DNA of 64,000 nucleotides. Origin: Adiantum capillus-veneris. Its lineage: Eukaryota; Streptophyta; Polypodiopsida; Polypodiales; Pteridaceae. How positions within the stretch are numbered: the first letter of the stretch is position 1; each line of letters opens with the position of its first letter. The stretch is from assembly GCA_014529385.2 (NCBI GenBank), contig CM043959.1:85293029-85357028 (forward strand), written 5' to 3'. A model generated the notes under the pieces. It searched no databases. It was given only the letters and a program-made list of their open reading frames with translations, and was not told the DNA's origin. The translations under genes were made by a program, and so were the position numbers. Below, piece after piece: positions 23,832 through 36,687 of the stretch.

Positions 23832-23856
23832 ACAATGTAATCTTTTTACTTACAGG
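23832..23856 (+). promoter_or_regulatory. Splice acceptor just upstream of the transposase-like gene's start
   Basis: TGTAATCTTTTTACTTACAG followed by G and ATGGACTTC is a good plant 3' splice site. The ATG at 23,857 is therefore probably near the start of an internal exon, with a leader exon upstream, perhaps beyond the second array. The gene on the other side of the arrays has the same arrangement (acceptor at 5,120). Confidence 0.55.
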
Positions 23857-26800
23857 ATGGACTTCGAATCTGGGGAGAAAATACATATGATACTTGACAA
23901 TGAAATCGTTGGTATTGGTTGTGTGTGTAGAACAGATCCAGATTCCACTTGTGGTGGTACAAAGATAGGGCTGGGAAATGTCTCCATACTAGTGGAGGAA
24001 TGCTTGAAGGATGTGGTCCTACCTTTTCCTACAATGGATACTTCATCTCTCCAAGGCTCATTATGGAGTGTTGTTCGATGGTCAAAGCTTCTTTTGCAAC
24101 CTTTTGTATTAAATGGGAACTTAATTGATCCACACGAAAGCTACAATGGTGATGAAGAACATGATCATTCTGATCCTCTAGTTACAGATGCAATACCTAT
24201 GACAAGCCCAGAATTTGAAGCAATGATTCGAGAGTCTTGGAGAAATCAGAGGGTCCTTTTAAAAGATGACACAATGATGCAAACCATGAATGAAGGGACC
24301 ATCTTATATGTATTTCCACATGATTATGTCAACTTTCAGGAACTTGGTCCTGATTGTGTGGGTGTGGGTATTGAAAGAGAAAATGCAAGAATTCATGATG
24401 TGGTTGAAGTGGGTAGCATCACTTTGCTAAAGTGGCCCATCAAGCAGACAACAATGTTGAATGGGATCCCATTACAACGCTTTGTTCCTGTTGATGGCAT
24501 GCATGCTACATATGAGGATGTATCCAACGATGGCAATGTTGGAAAAAAACTTGATGGGAGTAATGTTGTCCAGTTGTCAAGGAAGAGACGATACACTTTC
24601 ATGAACAGGACTCAAAAATCAAAAGCAGCACCAGCTTCGACTTTTTACCTTTCAAACAAATCAATTCAAAGGGTATCATGCATTGATTGTTGTGCACAAA
24701 AATGCTGCCAATTTGCAGATCGTGATATGGTGACAAGGTTACGACAACAATTTTGGGGAGAGTCTCAAAAATCACGCACTAATTATGTTTATGATGTTCT
24801 TTCTATATGTTATTAGAAAGATGAGAAGTCACGATACCAATTCAGGCTAAATGGCTCTATTGTTTGTTGTAGAGCATGGTATGAGCTACATGGAATACCA
24901 AAGACATCATTTTATCGATACAAGGAGAACTTTGAAAATGGTGTGCGCCAATATGTACATGGGAACACATGTACATTGAGAAGGGGACTTCAACATACTA
25001 GTTTAGCAAGAGCACTATTAAACGAGTTTGTGGAAAACAACTCTGAGAAGATGCCACATAGAATTAGAACACTGCTAGATGGCTCAAGAGAGACTCAATT
25101 GGTGATTCCATCAACATACAAACAAGTGGATATTTTATGTGAAATCAACACGACACTTGACCAAATGGGCTATGAGAAGAAGCTATCCCAATCTTCTTTT
25201 GGTAGAATTTGGAACAAAGAGTACCCACATGTCACTTTAACAAAGACGAGTGAGTTCTCTAAGTGCAATATTTGTAGCTCAATCAAGGCAAGGTTAGAAG
25301 CTAAACCTTCTCTTGAAGAGAGAGCTCTTCTCTTGAGGGAGAGAGAAGTTCACATGGCACAACAAAAGAGTTGCAGAAGCCTATATTATGCATGGCGCAC
25401 GTATTCAGAAACTCAACCACAAAAATATGTATGCATAATCCATGATAAGATGGATCAAAAGAAGACTGCCATTCCTAGATTACGCATTGTTCCCAAGGGT
25501 GTGGATTCAGGATATAATCTGCAGGTGGCATTGATTGGCATGATCACTCATGGACATGGAGAAGGTCATTACGGACACTTTGTCTTGAATGGTTTGTGGC
25601 CAGCTGATCCAAATCTTACAATTGGCTCAATTGCTAATTGTTTACATAACCTCAAGAGGATAGATAAGCATCCTCTTGGTGATCTAGTAACAAATGGACT
25701 TCCAAGGAGCAATATTTCACTACTACATGCTTTGAACTCAAGGGATGCTTTGGACTACCATAACTTGAGTGATGGAAAAGAGCCCATTGTGCAGTCGTCA
25801 GAAATTGCAGAAGAGGAATTGGGGTCAACATTTTGCAGATTGCCAGAGAACTTGTTGCTACAATTGGATAATTGTGCAGGGGAAAACAAAAATCGATACT
25901 TATTTGCCTATTTGTCAATGCTTGTTGCAAGGGGTGTTTTCAAAACCATCCAGCTGGGATTTTTAATGGTTGGGCATACACATGAGGACATAGACGCCAT
26001 GTTTAGTAGGTTTTCAGAGAAGTTGAGAGTTACACAAACCTATACTTTGCCACATTTGATGGATACATTAAGAAACAGCTCATCTTCATCTCCAGCTCCA
26101 TTTTTTCTCACAAAGATCCCCGATTTCAAGCAATATTGTGATGGCTATCTTTGTGATGGACAAGACATACTTGTTGGACATTCCAAACCGCTTCAAATCA
26201 GGTTCTTTATGCAGGATGAGACACCAATGATGCAATATAAGGCACATGTAGGTGTATCAAGTTGGAGTGGAAGTATTCGCCTTTGGAAAACAGACACAGA
26301 AGGCAAGCCAATGTTACCACATGGAGATCCACCTCTAGTACAAATGGCGGAGTATGTCAAGGCCCACGAAGAAGTCATTTTGGGGCTAAAGAACTATATA
26401 AAATTTTGGAAAAATTTAGGGAATGGTTCAAGTATTCCGCGATATTATAGACCCGTGATAGATTATTGGAGTAAGGTAATTGAAGAGATTGGAAAAGCAA
26501 TCATATCAGAGGGAGTCTTGTATGAAATGTTTTGGCCAAAAACTCAAGAATATTCTCATCTACAAAGCACTACAATGAATTTGCAACAAGGAGCAGAAAG
26601 ATTCCTAGGCCTTGAAGAGTTGAACGATCATTTTTGTGGGCCTCAACGAGATAGGCCAAGGGAAGAGTTTGACCCTATGTTTGATGTGCACCAAGGTGAC
26701 TTTCTTATGCTTGTTCCGAGTGACACAGAAATCTATCCAGTGTGGCTTGCAATGGCTTTATCTGACATTGATAATGAGCCTACATCACCAAACTACAGAA

Positions 26801-27084
26801 AACTCTTGATTCAATATTGGGCACCTTGCGCGAGAAAAAGTGGGATGACAGATACTCAAGCTTACAGTAATTGTTGGAAGGGTTATTGGGCTGTCAACTA
26901 TAAGGACCCACAAGTGTGGGAAACTATAGATGCAATTGTTTGGTCCTGGAGACCCAACAAAGAAGGACCATTTTCTAGAATAAAGATTCCAGAAAGACAT
27001 GCTCTAAAAGCCAAAGAAGGCCTCACTCGTGCACATCAGCCACACTTGGATCAAAGTTCAGATATGGTATCAAATGTGGAGTAG
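23857..27084 (+). pseudogene. DUF7869-like transposase-type protein with one in-frame TAG
   Basis: One frame runs from ATG 23,857 to TAG 27,082-27,084 (about 1,075 codons), broken only by TAG at 24,814-24,816. Coding continues at once after it (KDEKSRYQFRLNG). Residues about 8-85 (CRTDPDSTCGG, VVRWSK) resemble DUF8039, the Tnp1/En-Spm-associated domain of plants. Near 275-285 there is a Cys cluster (CIDCCAQKCC), and near 470 a CNIC pair. The core resembles DUF7869, which I take as an RNase H-like fold. Candidate acidic residues are D530 or D533 (IIHDKMD), D671 (LLLQLDNCAGENKN) and E710/D711/D713 (GHTHEDIDAMFSRF). Residues about 925-1,040 (GDFLMLVPSD, IQYWAP) could be a small BAH/Tudor-like barrel. 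Long uninterrupted coding argues that the stop is recent, or that the gene is still partly used. No terminal inverted repeats were found. Confidence 0.6.
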
Positions 27085-28303
27085 AATTATGTGGAGCTTC
27101 TATTGTGACTATACTAGTCAATTTGTAAACAAAATCTTTTTTGTATCTTCCTTTGTTTTATGTAATTTATAGTTATTATTCAAATCCATGTGTTGTACAT
27201 CCTCTTGACTTTTGGTGTTTATCAACACCACAATCCTATGAGATTTTCACTTTATTTACTAGCCACACACCTCAATTTTTCCCACTTTAAGTGGAAAATT
27301 CCCAAATTACATGAATTCGGTCGATTTGGAGATTCCCATAATGTGAGATTTTTACCAAAATACCTAATATGGTCTTTTAATCTAAGCATCATAGGCAATC
27401 ATAAGAAGTAAGAGAGAGGCATAGTGAGAGATAATGAATCATTGATTAGTGTTAATCAAGTCTCATGAGCAAGGAGAAGCTCAAGGACTCCATAGCCACA
27501 CACCTCAAGAGCTCTCACCAAAGAGTGCTCTCAACAAATGACTTGAGAACCCTAATTTCTTTTACACATTGCCTTATGTACCTAGGGTAAAAATATGCAA
27601 TGTCCCGCCACCCAAGGCCTTTAGGGATCACCACTTACTGAATCTGCAACCTGGGCACAGTAACTGACCTATTCTTTACATCTTGGAACTCCCATTGAGC
27701 CCGTAACACATTAAAATATTACAATGGCTTGAAATAAATCGGGAATTTACAATACGTGACAATTTTGGGAAAACGTGGAAAATGTGGAACTCCAATCTTT
27801 ATTGCTTCTTTGCATTCATCCTTAATGTGCATTCATATGTCTTCAATCTTTAGCAGCTTCTGTTAACTGACGTTGACTCAGTTAACACCCCCACTACCTC
27901 AAACCTGACCACCCCCCAACCCCTCCCCCATAACACGAACCACCTTCCTTATCCCAACGCATATAGGAGGAGGGACAATACTCACCAAAGGAACTGCCAA
28001 CACACAAAAAATTCTATGCTCAACTCCCTCCTCTCTACAAAGAAAATGAGTTATCTAAGTCAATAGTCTTGACAGAGTTTGAGCACAAAGAGTCACTCCC
28101 CTTAAAAATGTTAACAAAATGACAATCAAGTGTGGTACTTGAATCAAGTCTCCCTGTAGTTAGAGGCTGCACTCAATGAGAACACCCCCCCCCCCCCCCC
28201 CCCCCCAAGACCTTCCCAATTGATGTACACAAGAAAAACAAGTGTTCTCATGTATAGTCTCTAATACCCCTAGTAAGTCCAAAAAAGTCAAAAGTGTGCA
28301 TAA
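27085..28303. other. Gene-free flank with 22-base poly-C tract
   Basis: Downstream of the transposase-like gene I see no coding signal. Small features are GTTAACTGA...TCAGTTAAC, a 9-base inverted pair near 27,863-27,887, a C-rich patch at 27,887-27,940, and an uninterrupted run of 22 C at 28,185-28,206 about 100 bases before the LINE remnant. No copies of the 18-base array core occur here, so the array family stops at the gene. Confidence 0.7.
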
Positions 28304-31300
28304 ATGAGGGTCTTCTCTTGGAGCATCAAGGGGCATTCAGATCCCCTTAAAGCTAACAAGATCAAAAGCTGTCTCACTTACAACAAAGTTGAGATCATAA
28401 CCCTTCACAAGGTCAAGAATTCACACCCTAAGCTCACACAACGCCTTTGTTCAATCTCAAAAAGTCATACTTGGCTGAGCTCCACCGCTATAGGGTTCCT
28501 AAAGGTAGAGTTCTAGACATATCCTCTTCATTGAAAATCAATAATGAAACCGCTCATGCTGGATCCACTTACATTGCTACCCACTCATCTATCCAATCAG
28601 CTGTATTGTGATCCTAGGCTACGTAGGAGGTTTGGTGGCCAATAGAAGCCTCCTCTAGATTATTCTTAAAGGAATACAAGGAGACGTCATCATGGTGGGA
28701 GACTTTAACATCGTGAAATCTCTAGTAGACAAATATAAATAGCAAGGGAAAATATTAGAAGAGTAGGAAAAACCTCCTAGTAAGATCTAAAGGACCACGT
28801 GGACTTGTGGGATGTAGGACAACAAGGTCAATTCTCATGTAAAAACTACTGCTCCGGGCATCTCACTAGAAAATCCAGGTTAAACAAATGCTACATTTCC
28901 ACATCTCTATCCAATTCCTCCAATGGGGTCAAAGCTAAGGTTATTCACAATTCTTGCATTTAAATCACTACCCCTTGGTAGTCACTAATATGACAAGTCC
29001 AAGAAAATCGAGATTCAGTGGCTCCACAGAGACCCCTCTCTATTCAAGAGAGGGTTCTGTGTGGAGCCATATGATAAAAGATATATGGGTCACACAAATA
29101 CCCAAAATTGTAGCCCCACCTAAACCTGGTCCAAATCCATCCAAGAAACTCAGATAGCTCTAATCAAATTTAGAAAAGAGGTTTCTAAAATCAAGAAGCA
29201 AAGAAAGGAAAAACTATACTTGTCCCTCTCAAAGCTTGAACCCAACCCCTCAACTGACCCTCACATTTAATCCCACAGATGAGAGACCAAGAGGAGATTT
29301 GCTTCCAAACAATCCTTGATGCTCTTAGGGATTGGAGGGTTGGACAAAGAGACGTGCCATCCAAGCATATGTTCGAATTTTGAGGAAAAAACAAATAAAT
29401 GACTCCATCCCCTTCCTCCTCACTCCTTAGGGAAGTGCCTTCTCTAAGAAAGAGAACTTGGAATTTTTCAAAGATCACTTTGTGAGCCTGTCTAGCACTT
29501 CACAAACATTTCTCAGGAAGATGAAGCCTCTACAAAGGTTTATTTGGGCTCATAGGAAAACAATTGTGTCTCTTGAACTCAAACAACTTTGAGAGTCACT
29601 TTTGTCCCTGTAGGATATCTATCTTGCTATCCAGAGCTTGAAACTAAAGAAAATTTCAGGAATGGGTGTGATCCCATTGAGTTCTTTGCCCTAAGAAGAA
29701 TAGAGCAATGTTAAAGAAATAGGATTTGTCTATGGTTTTTTCAAGATCAATTTTGATAAATCTTATGACCACTTGGAGTGGTCCTTTATCCTACAAAGTT
29801 TAGAAAAAAAGGAATGCAATCCTAACCTGCTACAATTTAAAGACACACTCTTTAGCAATGCTAGAGTAAGAGACTCCTTGAGTGGAGTCCTCTAAGAGTA
29901 TTTTGAGGTAAGTAGGACAATAAAGTAGATTTTTTCCCTAGTCCCCACCTCCTTTTTACAGTAGGAGCTAACGGACACAACTGTCTCATAAAAAAACAAT
30001 GCAGCAGTGAATAATAAAAGGGATCCCTCTCCCTAACCAGAGAGCCCAACAATTTCTTTCATAGTTTGCAAATGCCACCAACACCCTGCTATCCAACGAG
30101 GATATCACTCTAAGTCAATTTTGGAAGGCCATGTAGACCTTCTCTATAGCTTCAGGCTCAAGGATAAACCTAAAAAAACTAGAATCCAATCCTCTAGGAC
30201 CCCTCTCTAGGATTTAATATCCTAGAGAGAGGTATCCCAACAACACTGTAAATCTATTAAAGAAGGGGATATTTTTTTATCTAATGGGATCTCCTTTGGT
30301 TTCAATGTATCCTCCAAACAGTTGTTAGACTAGGTCCTTGATCACTTTAGAATAAAATTGCACATACGAAAAGGGATCCAACTCTCTCGAGTTGGAAGAA
30401 TCGTGGTGATCAACCATTTTATCACATCCTACATCCTCTTCTCTCTCTCCCAACTCCCACCTTCATCAAATAAATAATACTATAGAAGCTTCCTTTGGGT
30501 TGGAGACCCTTTCAAAAAGTCAACATCTAAGGTTTGTTGGGACACTTATTGTCTTGCTAAGGAAAAAGAGGTACATGGCATCCATAACATCTTGATTTGG
30601 GCTAGCAAACTCACCATCAATCTAATGATTAAATCCATCATCAACCCCATGCAAGAATGGATGTCTTTATCTTCAAACACCTACAAGAATTATCCTTGGA
30701 GAAACACAATGGGTGGAAATGTTCACTTGAATCTTCATCATGTTTAGAAATTATTCTTTTAAATCCACGGGCTCACGTCTCATAAGAATTCTTTGGGCAC
30801 CTTGTAACAAGTTCAAAAGAAACGTTAGAGTCAAATGGGACTCGGACCATGCTCAAGCTATGAGATACCATGACTCCAATTGGTGGAAGCTTGATCTAAT
30901 CCCTCCCATGACCCCCATGCAAGAAATAACCAAACTTTGAAGTCATAACAAAGGAGCTATATGTTGGAAGTACATGTGGAACATCCAAGAAGGAAGATGG
31001 AAGCATGCAAATGAGCTCATGTTCTCCCATCATCTCCACCCCTAGGATATTTCACTAATTCAAACAAGGTGTGCCCCATTTTCTCATAAGGAGGCTTGAC
31101 ACCTCTTAGTAGTAGACCTTGTTTCCAAAAATCATTTGGATGGGTAGATACATTCATTCTTACCCAGCCAATTCCCACCACCACCATCACCACCACCACC
31201 ACCACCCTCCCCTTAATCCACACCATCTTCAATAGAAGGTGGAACGTCTCTCTAGATTGAAGACAATGGTACTTAAAATTCTTGAGAATATGGTATGTTG

Positions 31301-31750
31301 TTATCCACTCAAAGACATCCACCTTGTTATGATTGATTCTCAAGAAATCCATATGGACAGGAGAGAGAACTCCTCTAGAAACCCTCTCCAATAGGTTTTG
31401 TCCTAGATATGGCTATAATTTGAAAAATATTCTTGACCTCTTTATAAACTACCCTAGGTCTAGAGCCATGTTAAGACCTTTAAGTAAAATCTTTCCTTTT
31501 ACCTCTTCCTGGAAGCAACGCATTCTATGGAGTCATCAAAGTCTTATCATCTTGCTAGAATAGAACTAGGGATGATCTCTTTTGGATTATGTGGAAGGAA
31601 AGGAATAAAGTGTTTTTTGACAAAACTTACTAGACCCAAAGTTTGAGATGCATGTTTGTTGATTTTAATTTTCAAGTGGTCCACACCATGAAGTGAAAAA
31701 GCAAGAGCATGTGCATGTGTGTGCAACAATCAAGAAGACAAAAGAAGAGA
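28304..31750 (+). mobile_element. Decayed L1-like LINE (endonuclease, reverse transcriptase, C-terminus)
   Basis: From 28,304 the reading MRVFSWSIKGHSDPLKANKI fits the opening of an APE-type endonuclease. VGDFNIVKS near 28,700 is its GDFN motif. Near 29,735, KINFDKSYDHLEWSFIL is reverse transcriptase motif A (usually DFxKAYDxxxW). Near 30,150, ASGLRINLKKT and then KGIQLSRVGRIVVINHFITS (about 30,365) fit the end of RT and the linker of plant LINEs. Near 31,410 the Cys-rich C-terminal region appears, and IMWKERNKVFFDKT (near 31,590) is the usual plant LINE tail. Stops and shifts occur throughout and the catalytic (F/Y)xDD box is not seen, so the copy is dead. The part after 30,138 belongs to a three-copy tandem block. 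A (CAC)n tract sits at about 31,170-31,206. Confidence 0.75.
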
Positions 31751-34700
31751 AGATACAGATTGTGGACTCCTATCACAATAGTGATAAGTGTTATAAGTCC
31801 TTATTTTTTTGTGTAGAATGAATGGTCAGTGTTAGGGTTACAAGTCCTTATTGTTTTGTGTAGAATGAATTGTCATTTATTGTTTGAATGTCCAACACCC
31901 AGGTACGACACACTGGATTTTACCACCCCAACAACCTAGCAGCTAAAGGAAAATGTGCCTTGAAGCTGGGGTGACAATGTTTATATACATACAATACAGG
32001 TAGACAATGATCATCATCATCTACCCAATACCCATGAGTGCTCAATAATGTGCTAACCGCTCTAAAGGTAAGCCGTTTTCTAGAAGATCAACAAGATTAT
32101 TAGTGGTGTGAACCTTGGAAAACTTTAGTTGCTTGTCCTTGAGCACCTTCTGTATAGCTTCAGGCTCAAGGATAAACCTAAAAAAACTAGAATCCAATCC
32201 TCTAGGACCCCTCTCTAGGATTTAATATCCTAGAGAGAGGTATCCCAACAACACTGTAAATCTATTAAAGAAGGGGATATTTTTTTATCTAATGGGATCT
32301 CCTTTGGTTTCAATGTCTCCTCCTAAGAGTTATTAGACTAGGTCCTTGATCACTTTAGAATAAAATTGCACATACGAAAAGGGATCCAACTCTCTCGAGT
32401 TGGAAGAATCGTGGTGATCAACCATTTTATCACATCCTACATCCTCTTCTCTCTCTCCCAACTCCCAGCTTCATCAAATCAAAAATACTGTAGAAGCTTC
32501 CTTTGGGTTGGAGACCCTTTCAAAAAGTCAACATCTAAGGTCTGTCGGGACACATATTGTCTTGCTAACGAAAAAGAGGGACTTGGCATCCATAACATCT
32601 TGATTTGGGCTAGCAAACTCAATATCAATCTAATGATTAAATCCATCATCAACCCCATGCAAGAATGGATGTCTTTATCTTCAAACACCTACAAGAATTA
32701 TCCTTGGAGAAACACAATGGGTGGAAATGTTCACTTGAATCTTCATCATGTTTAGCAATTATTCGTTTAAAGCCACGGGCTCACGTCTCATAACATTCCT
32801 TTGGGCACCTTGTAACAAGTTCAAAAGAAACGGTAGAGTCAAATGGGACTAGGACCATGCTCAAGCTATGAGATACCATGACTCCAATTGGTGGACGCTT
32901 GATCTAATCCCTCCCATGACCCCCATGCAAGAAATTACCACACTTTGAATTCATAACAAAGGAGCTATATGTTGGAAGTACAAGTGGAACATCCAAGAAG
33001 GAAGATGGAAGCATGCAAATGAGCTCATGTTCTCCCATCATCTCCACCCCTAGGATATTTCACTAATTCAAACAAGGTGTGCCCCATTTTCTCATAAGGA
33101 GGCTTGACACCTCTTAGTAGTAGACCTTGTTTCCAAAAATCATTTGGATGGGTAGATAGATTCATTCTTACCCAGCCAATTCCCACCACCACCATCACCA
33201 CCACCACCACCACCCTCCCCTTAATCCACATCATCTTCGATAGAAGGTGAACGGTCTCTCTAGATTGAAGACAATGGTACTTAAAATTCTCCAGAATATG
33301 GTATGTTGTTATCCACTCAAAGACATCCATCTTGTTATGATTGATTCTCAAGAAATCCATATGGACAGGAGAGAGAACTCCTCTAGAAACCCTCTCCAAT
33401 GGGTTTTGTCCTAGATATGGCTATAATTTGCAAAACATTCCTGACCTCTTTATAAACTACCCTAGGTCTAGAGCCATCTTAAGACCTCTAAGTAAAATCT
33501 TGGCTTTTACCCCTTCTTGGAAGCAACGCATTCTATGGAGTCATCAAAGTCTTATCATCTTGCTAGAATAGAACTAGGGTTGATCTCTTTTGGATTATGT
33601 GGAAGGAGAGGAATGAAGTGTTTTTTGACAAAACTTAGTAGACCCATAGTCTGAGATGCATGTTTGTTGATTTTAAATTTCAAGTGGTCCACACCATGAA
33701 GTGAAAAAGCAAGAGCATGTGCATGTGTGTGCAACAATCAAGAAGACAAAAGAAGAGAAGATACAGATTGTGGACTCCTATCACAATAGTGATAAGTGTT
33801 CTAAGTCCTTATTATGTTGTGTAGAATGAATGGTCAGTGTTAGGGTTACAAGTCCTTATTGTTTTGTGTACAATGAATTGTCATTTATTTTTTGAATGTC
33901 CAACACCCAGGTACGACACACTGGATTTTACCACCCCAACAACCTAGCAGCAAGAGGACAATGTGCCTTGAAGCTGGGGTGACAATGTTTATATACATAC
34001 AATATAGGTAGACAATGATCATCATCATCTACCCAATACCCATGAGTGCTCAATAATGTGCTAACCCCTCTAAAGGTAAGCCGTTTTCTAGAAGATCAAC
34101 AAGATTATTAGTGGTGTGAACCTTGGAAAACTTTAGTTGCTTGTCCTTGAGCACCTTCTGTATAGCTTCAGGCTCAAGGATAAACCTAAAAAAACTAGAA
34201 TCCAATCCTCTAGGACCCCTCTCTAGGATTTAATATCCTAGAGAGAGGTATCCCAACAACACTGTAAATCTATTAAATAAGGGGATATTTTTTTATCTAA
34301 TGGGATCTCCTTTGGTTTCAATGTCTCCTCCAAACAGTTATTAGACTAGGTCCTTGATCACTTTAGAATAAAATTTCACATACGAAAAGGGATCCAACTC
34401 TCTCGAGTTGGAAGAATCATGGTGATCAACCATTTTATCACATCCTACATCCTCTTCTCTCTCTCCCAACTCCCACCTTCATCAAATCAACAATACTGTA
34501 GAAGCTTCCTTTGGGTTGGAGACCCTTTCAAAAAGTCAACATCTAAGGTCTGTTGGGACACTTATTGTCTTGCTAAGGAAAAAGAGGGACTTGGCATCCA
34601 TAACATCTTGATTTGGGCTAGCAAACTCACCATCAATCTAATGATTAAATCCATCATCAACCCCATGCAAGAATGGATGTCTTTATCTTCAAACACCTAC

Positions 34701-36079
34701 AAGAATTATCCTTGGAGAAACACAATGGGTGGAAATGTTCACTTGAATCTTCATCATGTTTAGCAATTATTCGTTTAAAGCCACGGGCTCACGTCTCATA
34801 ACATTCCTTTGGGCACCTTGTAACAAGTTCAAAAGAAACGGTAGAGTCAAATGGGACTAGGACCATGCTCAAGCTATGAGATACCATGACTCGCTTGATC
34901 TAATCCCTCCCATGACCCCCATGCAAGAAATTACCACACTTTGAATTCATAACAAAGGAGCTATATGTTGGAAGTACATGTGGAACATCCAAGAAGGAAG
35001 ATGGAAGCATGCAAATGAGCTCATGTTCTCCCATCATCTCCACCCCTAGGATATTTCACTAATTCAAACAAGGTGTGCCCCATTTTCTCATAAGGAGGCT
35101 TGACACCTCTTAGTCGTAGATCTTGTTTCCAAAAATCATTTGGATGGGTAGATAGATTCATTCTTACCCAGCCAATTCCCACCACCACCATCACCACCAC
35201 CACCACCACCCTCCCCTTAATCCACATCATCTTCGATAGAAGGTGGAACGTCTCTCTAGATTGAAGACAATGGTACTTAAAATTCTCCAGAATATGGTAT
35301 GTTGTTATCCACTCAAAGACATCCATCTTGTTATGATTGATTCTCAAGAAATCCATATGGACAGGAGAGAGAACTCCTCTAGAAACCCTCTCCAATGGGT
35401 TTTGTCCTAGATATGGCTATAATTTGCAAAACATTCCTGACCTCTTTATAAACTACCCTAGGTCTGGAGCCATCTTAAGACCTCTAAGTAAAATCTTGGT
35501 TTTTACCCCTTCCTCGAAGCAGCGCATTCTATGGAGTCATCAAAGTCTTATCATCTTGCTAGAATAGAACTAGGGTTGATCTCTTTTCGATTATGTGGAA
35601 GGAGAGGAATAAAGTGTTTTTTGAAAAAACTTACTAGACCCGAAGTCTGAGATGCATGTTTGTTGATACAAAAGAAGAGAAGATACAAATTGTGGACTCC
35701 TGTCACAATAGTGATAAGTGTTCTAAGTCCTTATATTTTTTTGTAGAATGAATGGTCAGTGTTAGGGTTACAAGTCCTTATTGTTTTGTGTAGAATGAAT
35801 TGTCATTTATTGTTTGAATGTCCAGCACCAAGGTACGACACATTGGATTTTACCACCCCAACAACCTAGCAGCTCTGAAGGACAATGTGCCTTCAAGATG
35901 GGGTGACAATGTTTATATACATACAATACAGGTAGACAATGATCATCATCATCTACCCAATACCCATGAGTGCTCAATAATGTGCTAACCTCTTTAAATG
36001 TAAGCCGTTTCCTAGAAGATCAACAAGATTATTAGTGGTGTGAACCTTGGAAAAATTTAGTTGCTTGTCCTTGAGCACT
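30138..36079 (+). repeat. Three tandem ~2.0-kb copies of a LINE/Copia junction
   Basis: TATAGCTTCAGGCTCAAGG recurs at 30,145, 32,153 and 34,161, exactly 2,008 bases apart each time. Each copy holds the LINE C-terminal third followed by the 3' end of a minus-strand Copia element (ACACACTGGATTTTACCACC, CATCATCATCTACCCAATACC, CTTGTCCTTGAGCAC). Copy 1 continues on its left into the rest of the LINE, and copy 3 on its right into the rest of the Copia element. The new joints at about 32,146 and 34,154 share only ACCTT-type bases with the two parent sequences, which suggests a microhomology event followed by unequal exchange. Copy 3 lacks about 75 bases near 35,665 and a few near 34,893. The 76- and 124-codon frames that recur here are LINE remnants or their shadows. 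Confidence 0.9.
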
Positions 36080-36489
36080 TTGCGAATGAAGTGATACATA
36101 ATTTACATGATTTTTCTTTTCATGAAACACTGGGTTCTTTGCCAATTGTATAGCACTTTGGCTATCACTATGTAGCATTGCCATCTCAATGTTGATTCAC
36201 AAGTCTCCCACTAGATGAAAAATTCATAAAGCTTCCTTGCAAGCTTCCAAAGCTACAACATATTCAACCTTTATAGTAGAAAAGTTAATGCAACCTTTCA
36301 AACAAGATCGACATGAAATTTCACCTCTAGTGAATTGAAAGACATATCCTAAAGTGGATTCTATCTTGTCCAAGTCTCCTTCATAATCTGCATCGATCTA
36401 ACCAATTACACATGCTTCCTTGATTCTAGATAAAATGCACATATCTTTTGTACCATTCAAATATCTCATAACCTATTTCACTGACTTCC

Positions 36490-36687
36490 AATGTTCCTTT
36501 CCTAGATTTGACAAAGATCTACTAACTACTTCCACTGTGAAACCAATGCCAGGACGTGTAGCAATCATAGTATACAACAAACTCCCAAATGTTCCTTTCC
36601 TGGATTTGACAAAGATCTACTAACTACTTCCACTGTGAAACCAATGCCAGGACGTGTAGCAATCATAGTATACAACAAACTCCCAAA
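36490..36687. repeat. 98-bp tandem duplication inside the Copia remnant
   Basis: AATGTTCCTTTCCT(A/G)GATTTGAC starts at 36,490 and again at 36,588. The two 98-base copies differ at only one or two bases and end at CAACAAACTCCCAAATG. Since 98 is not a multiple of three, the event breaks the Copia reading frame. Confidence 0.85.

Noticed and set aside
31017..31391. 124-codon minus-strand frame repeated at 33,025 and 35,021, with a Val-rich stretch
   Set aside because: It is the reverse strand of the LINE C-terminal region; the Val run is the (CAC)n microsatellite read backwards, and its threefold presence is due to the tandem triplication.
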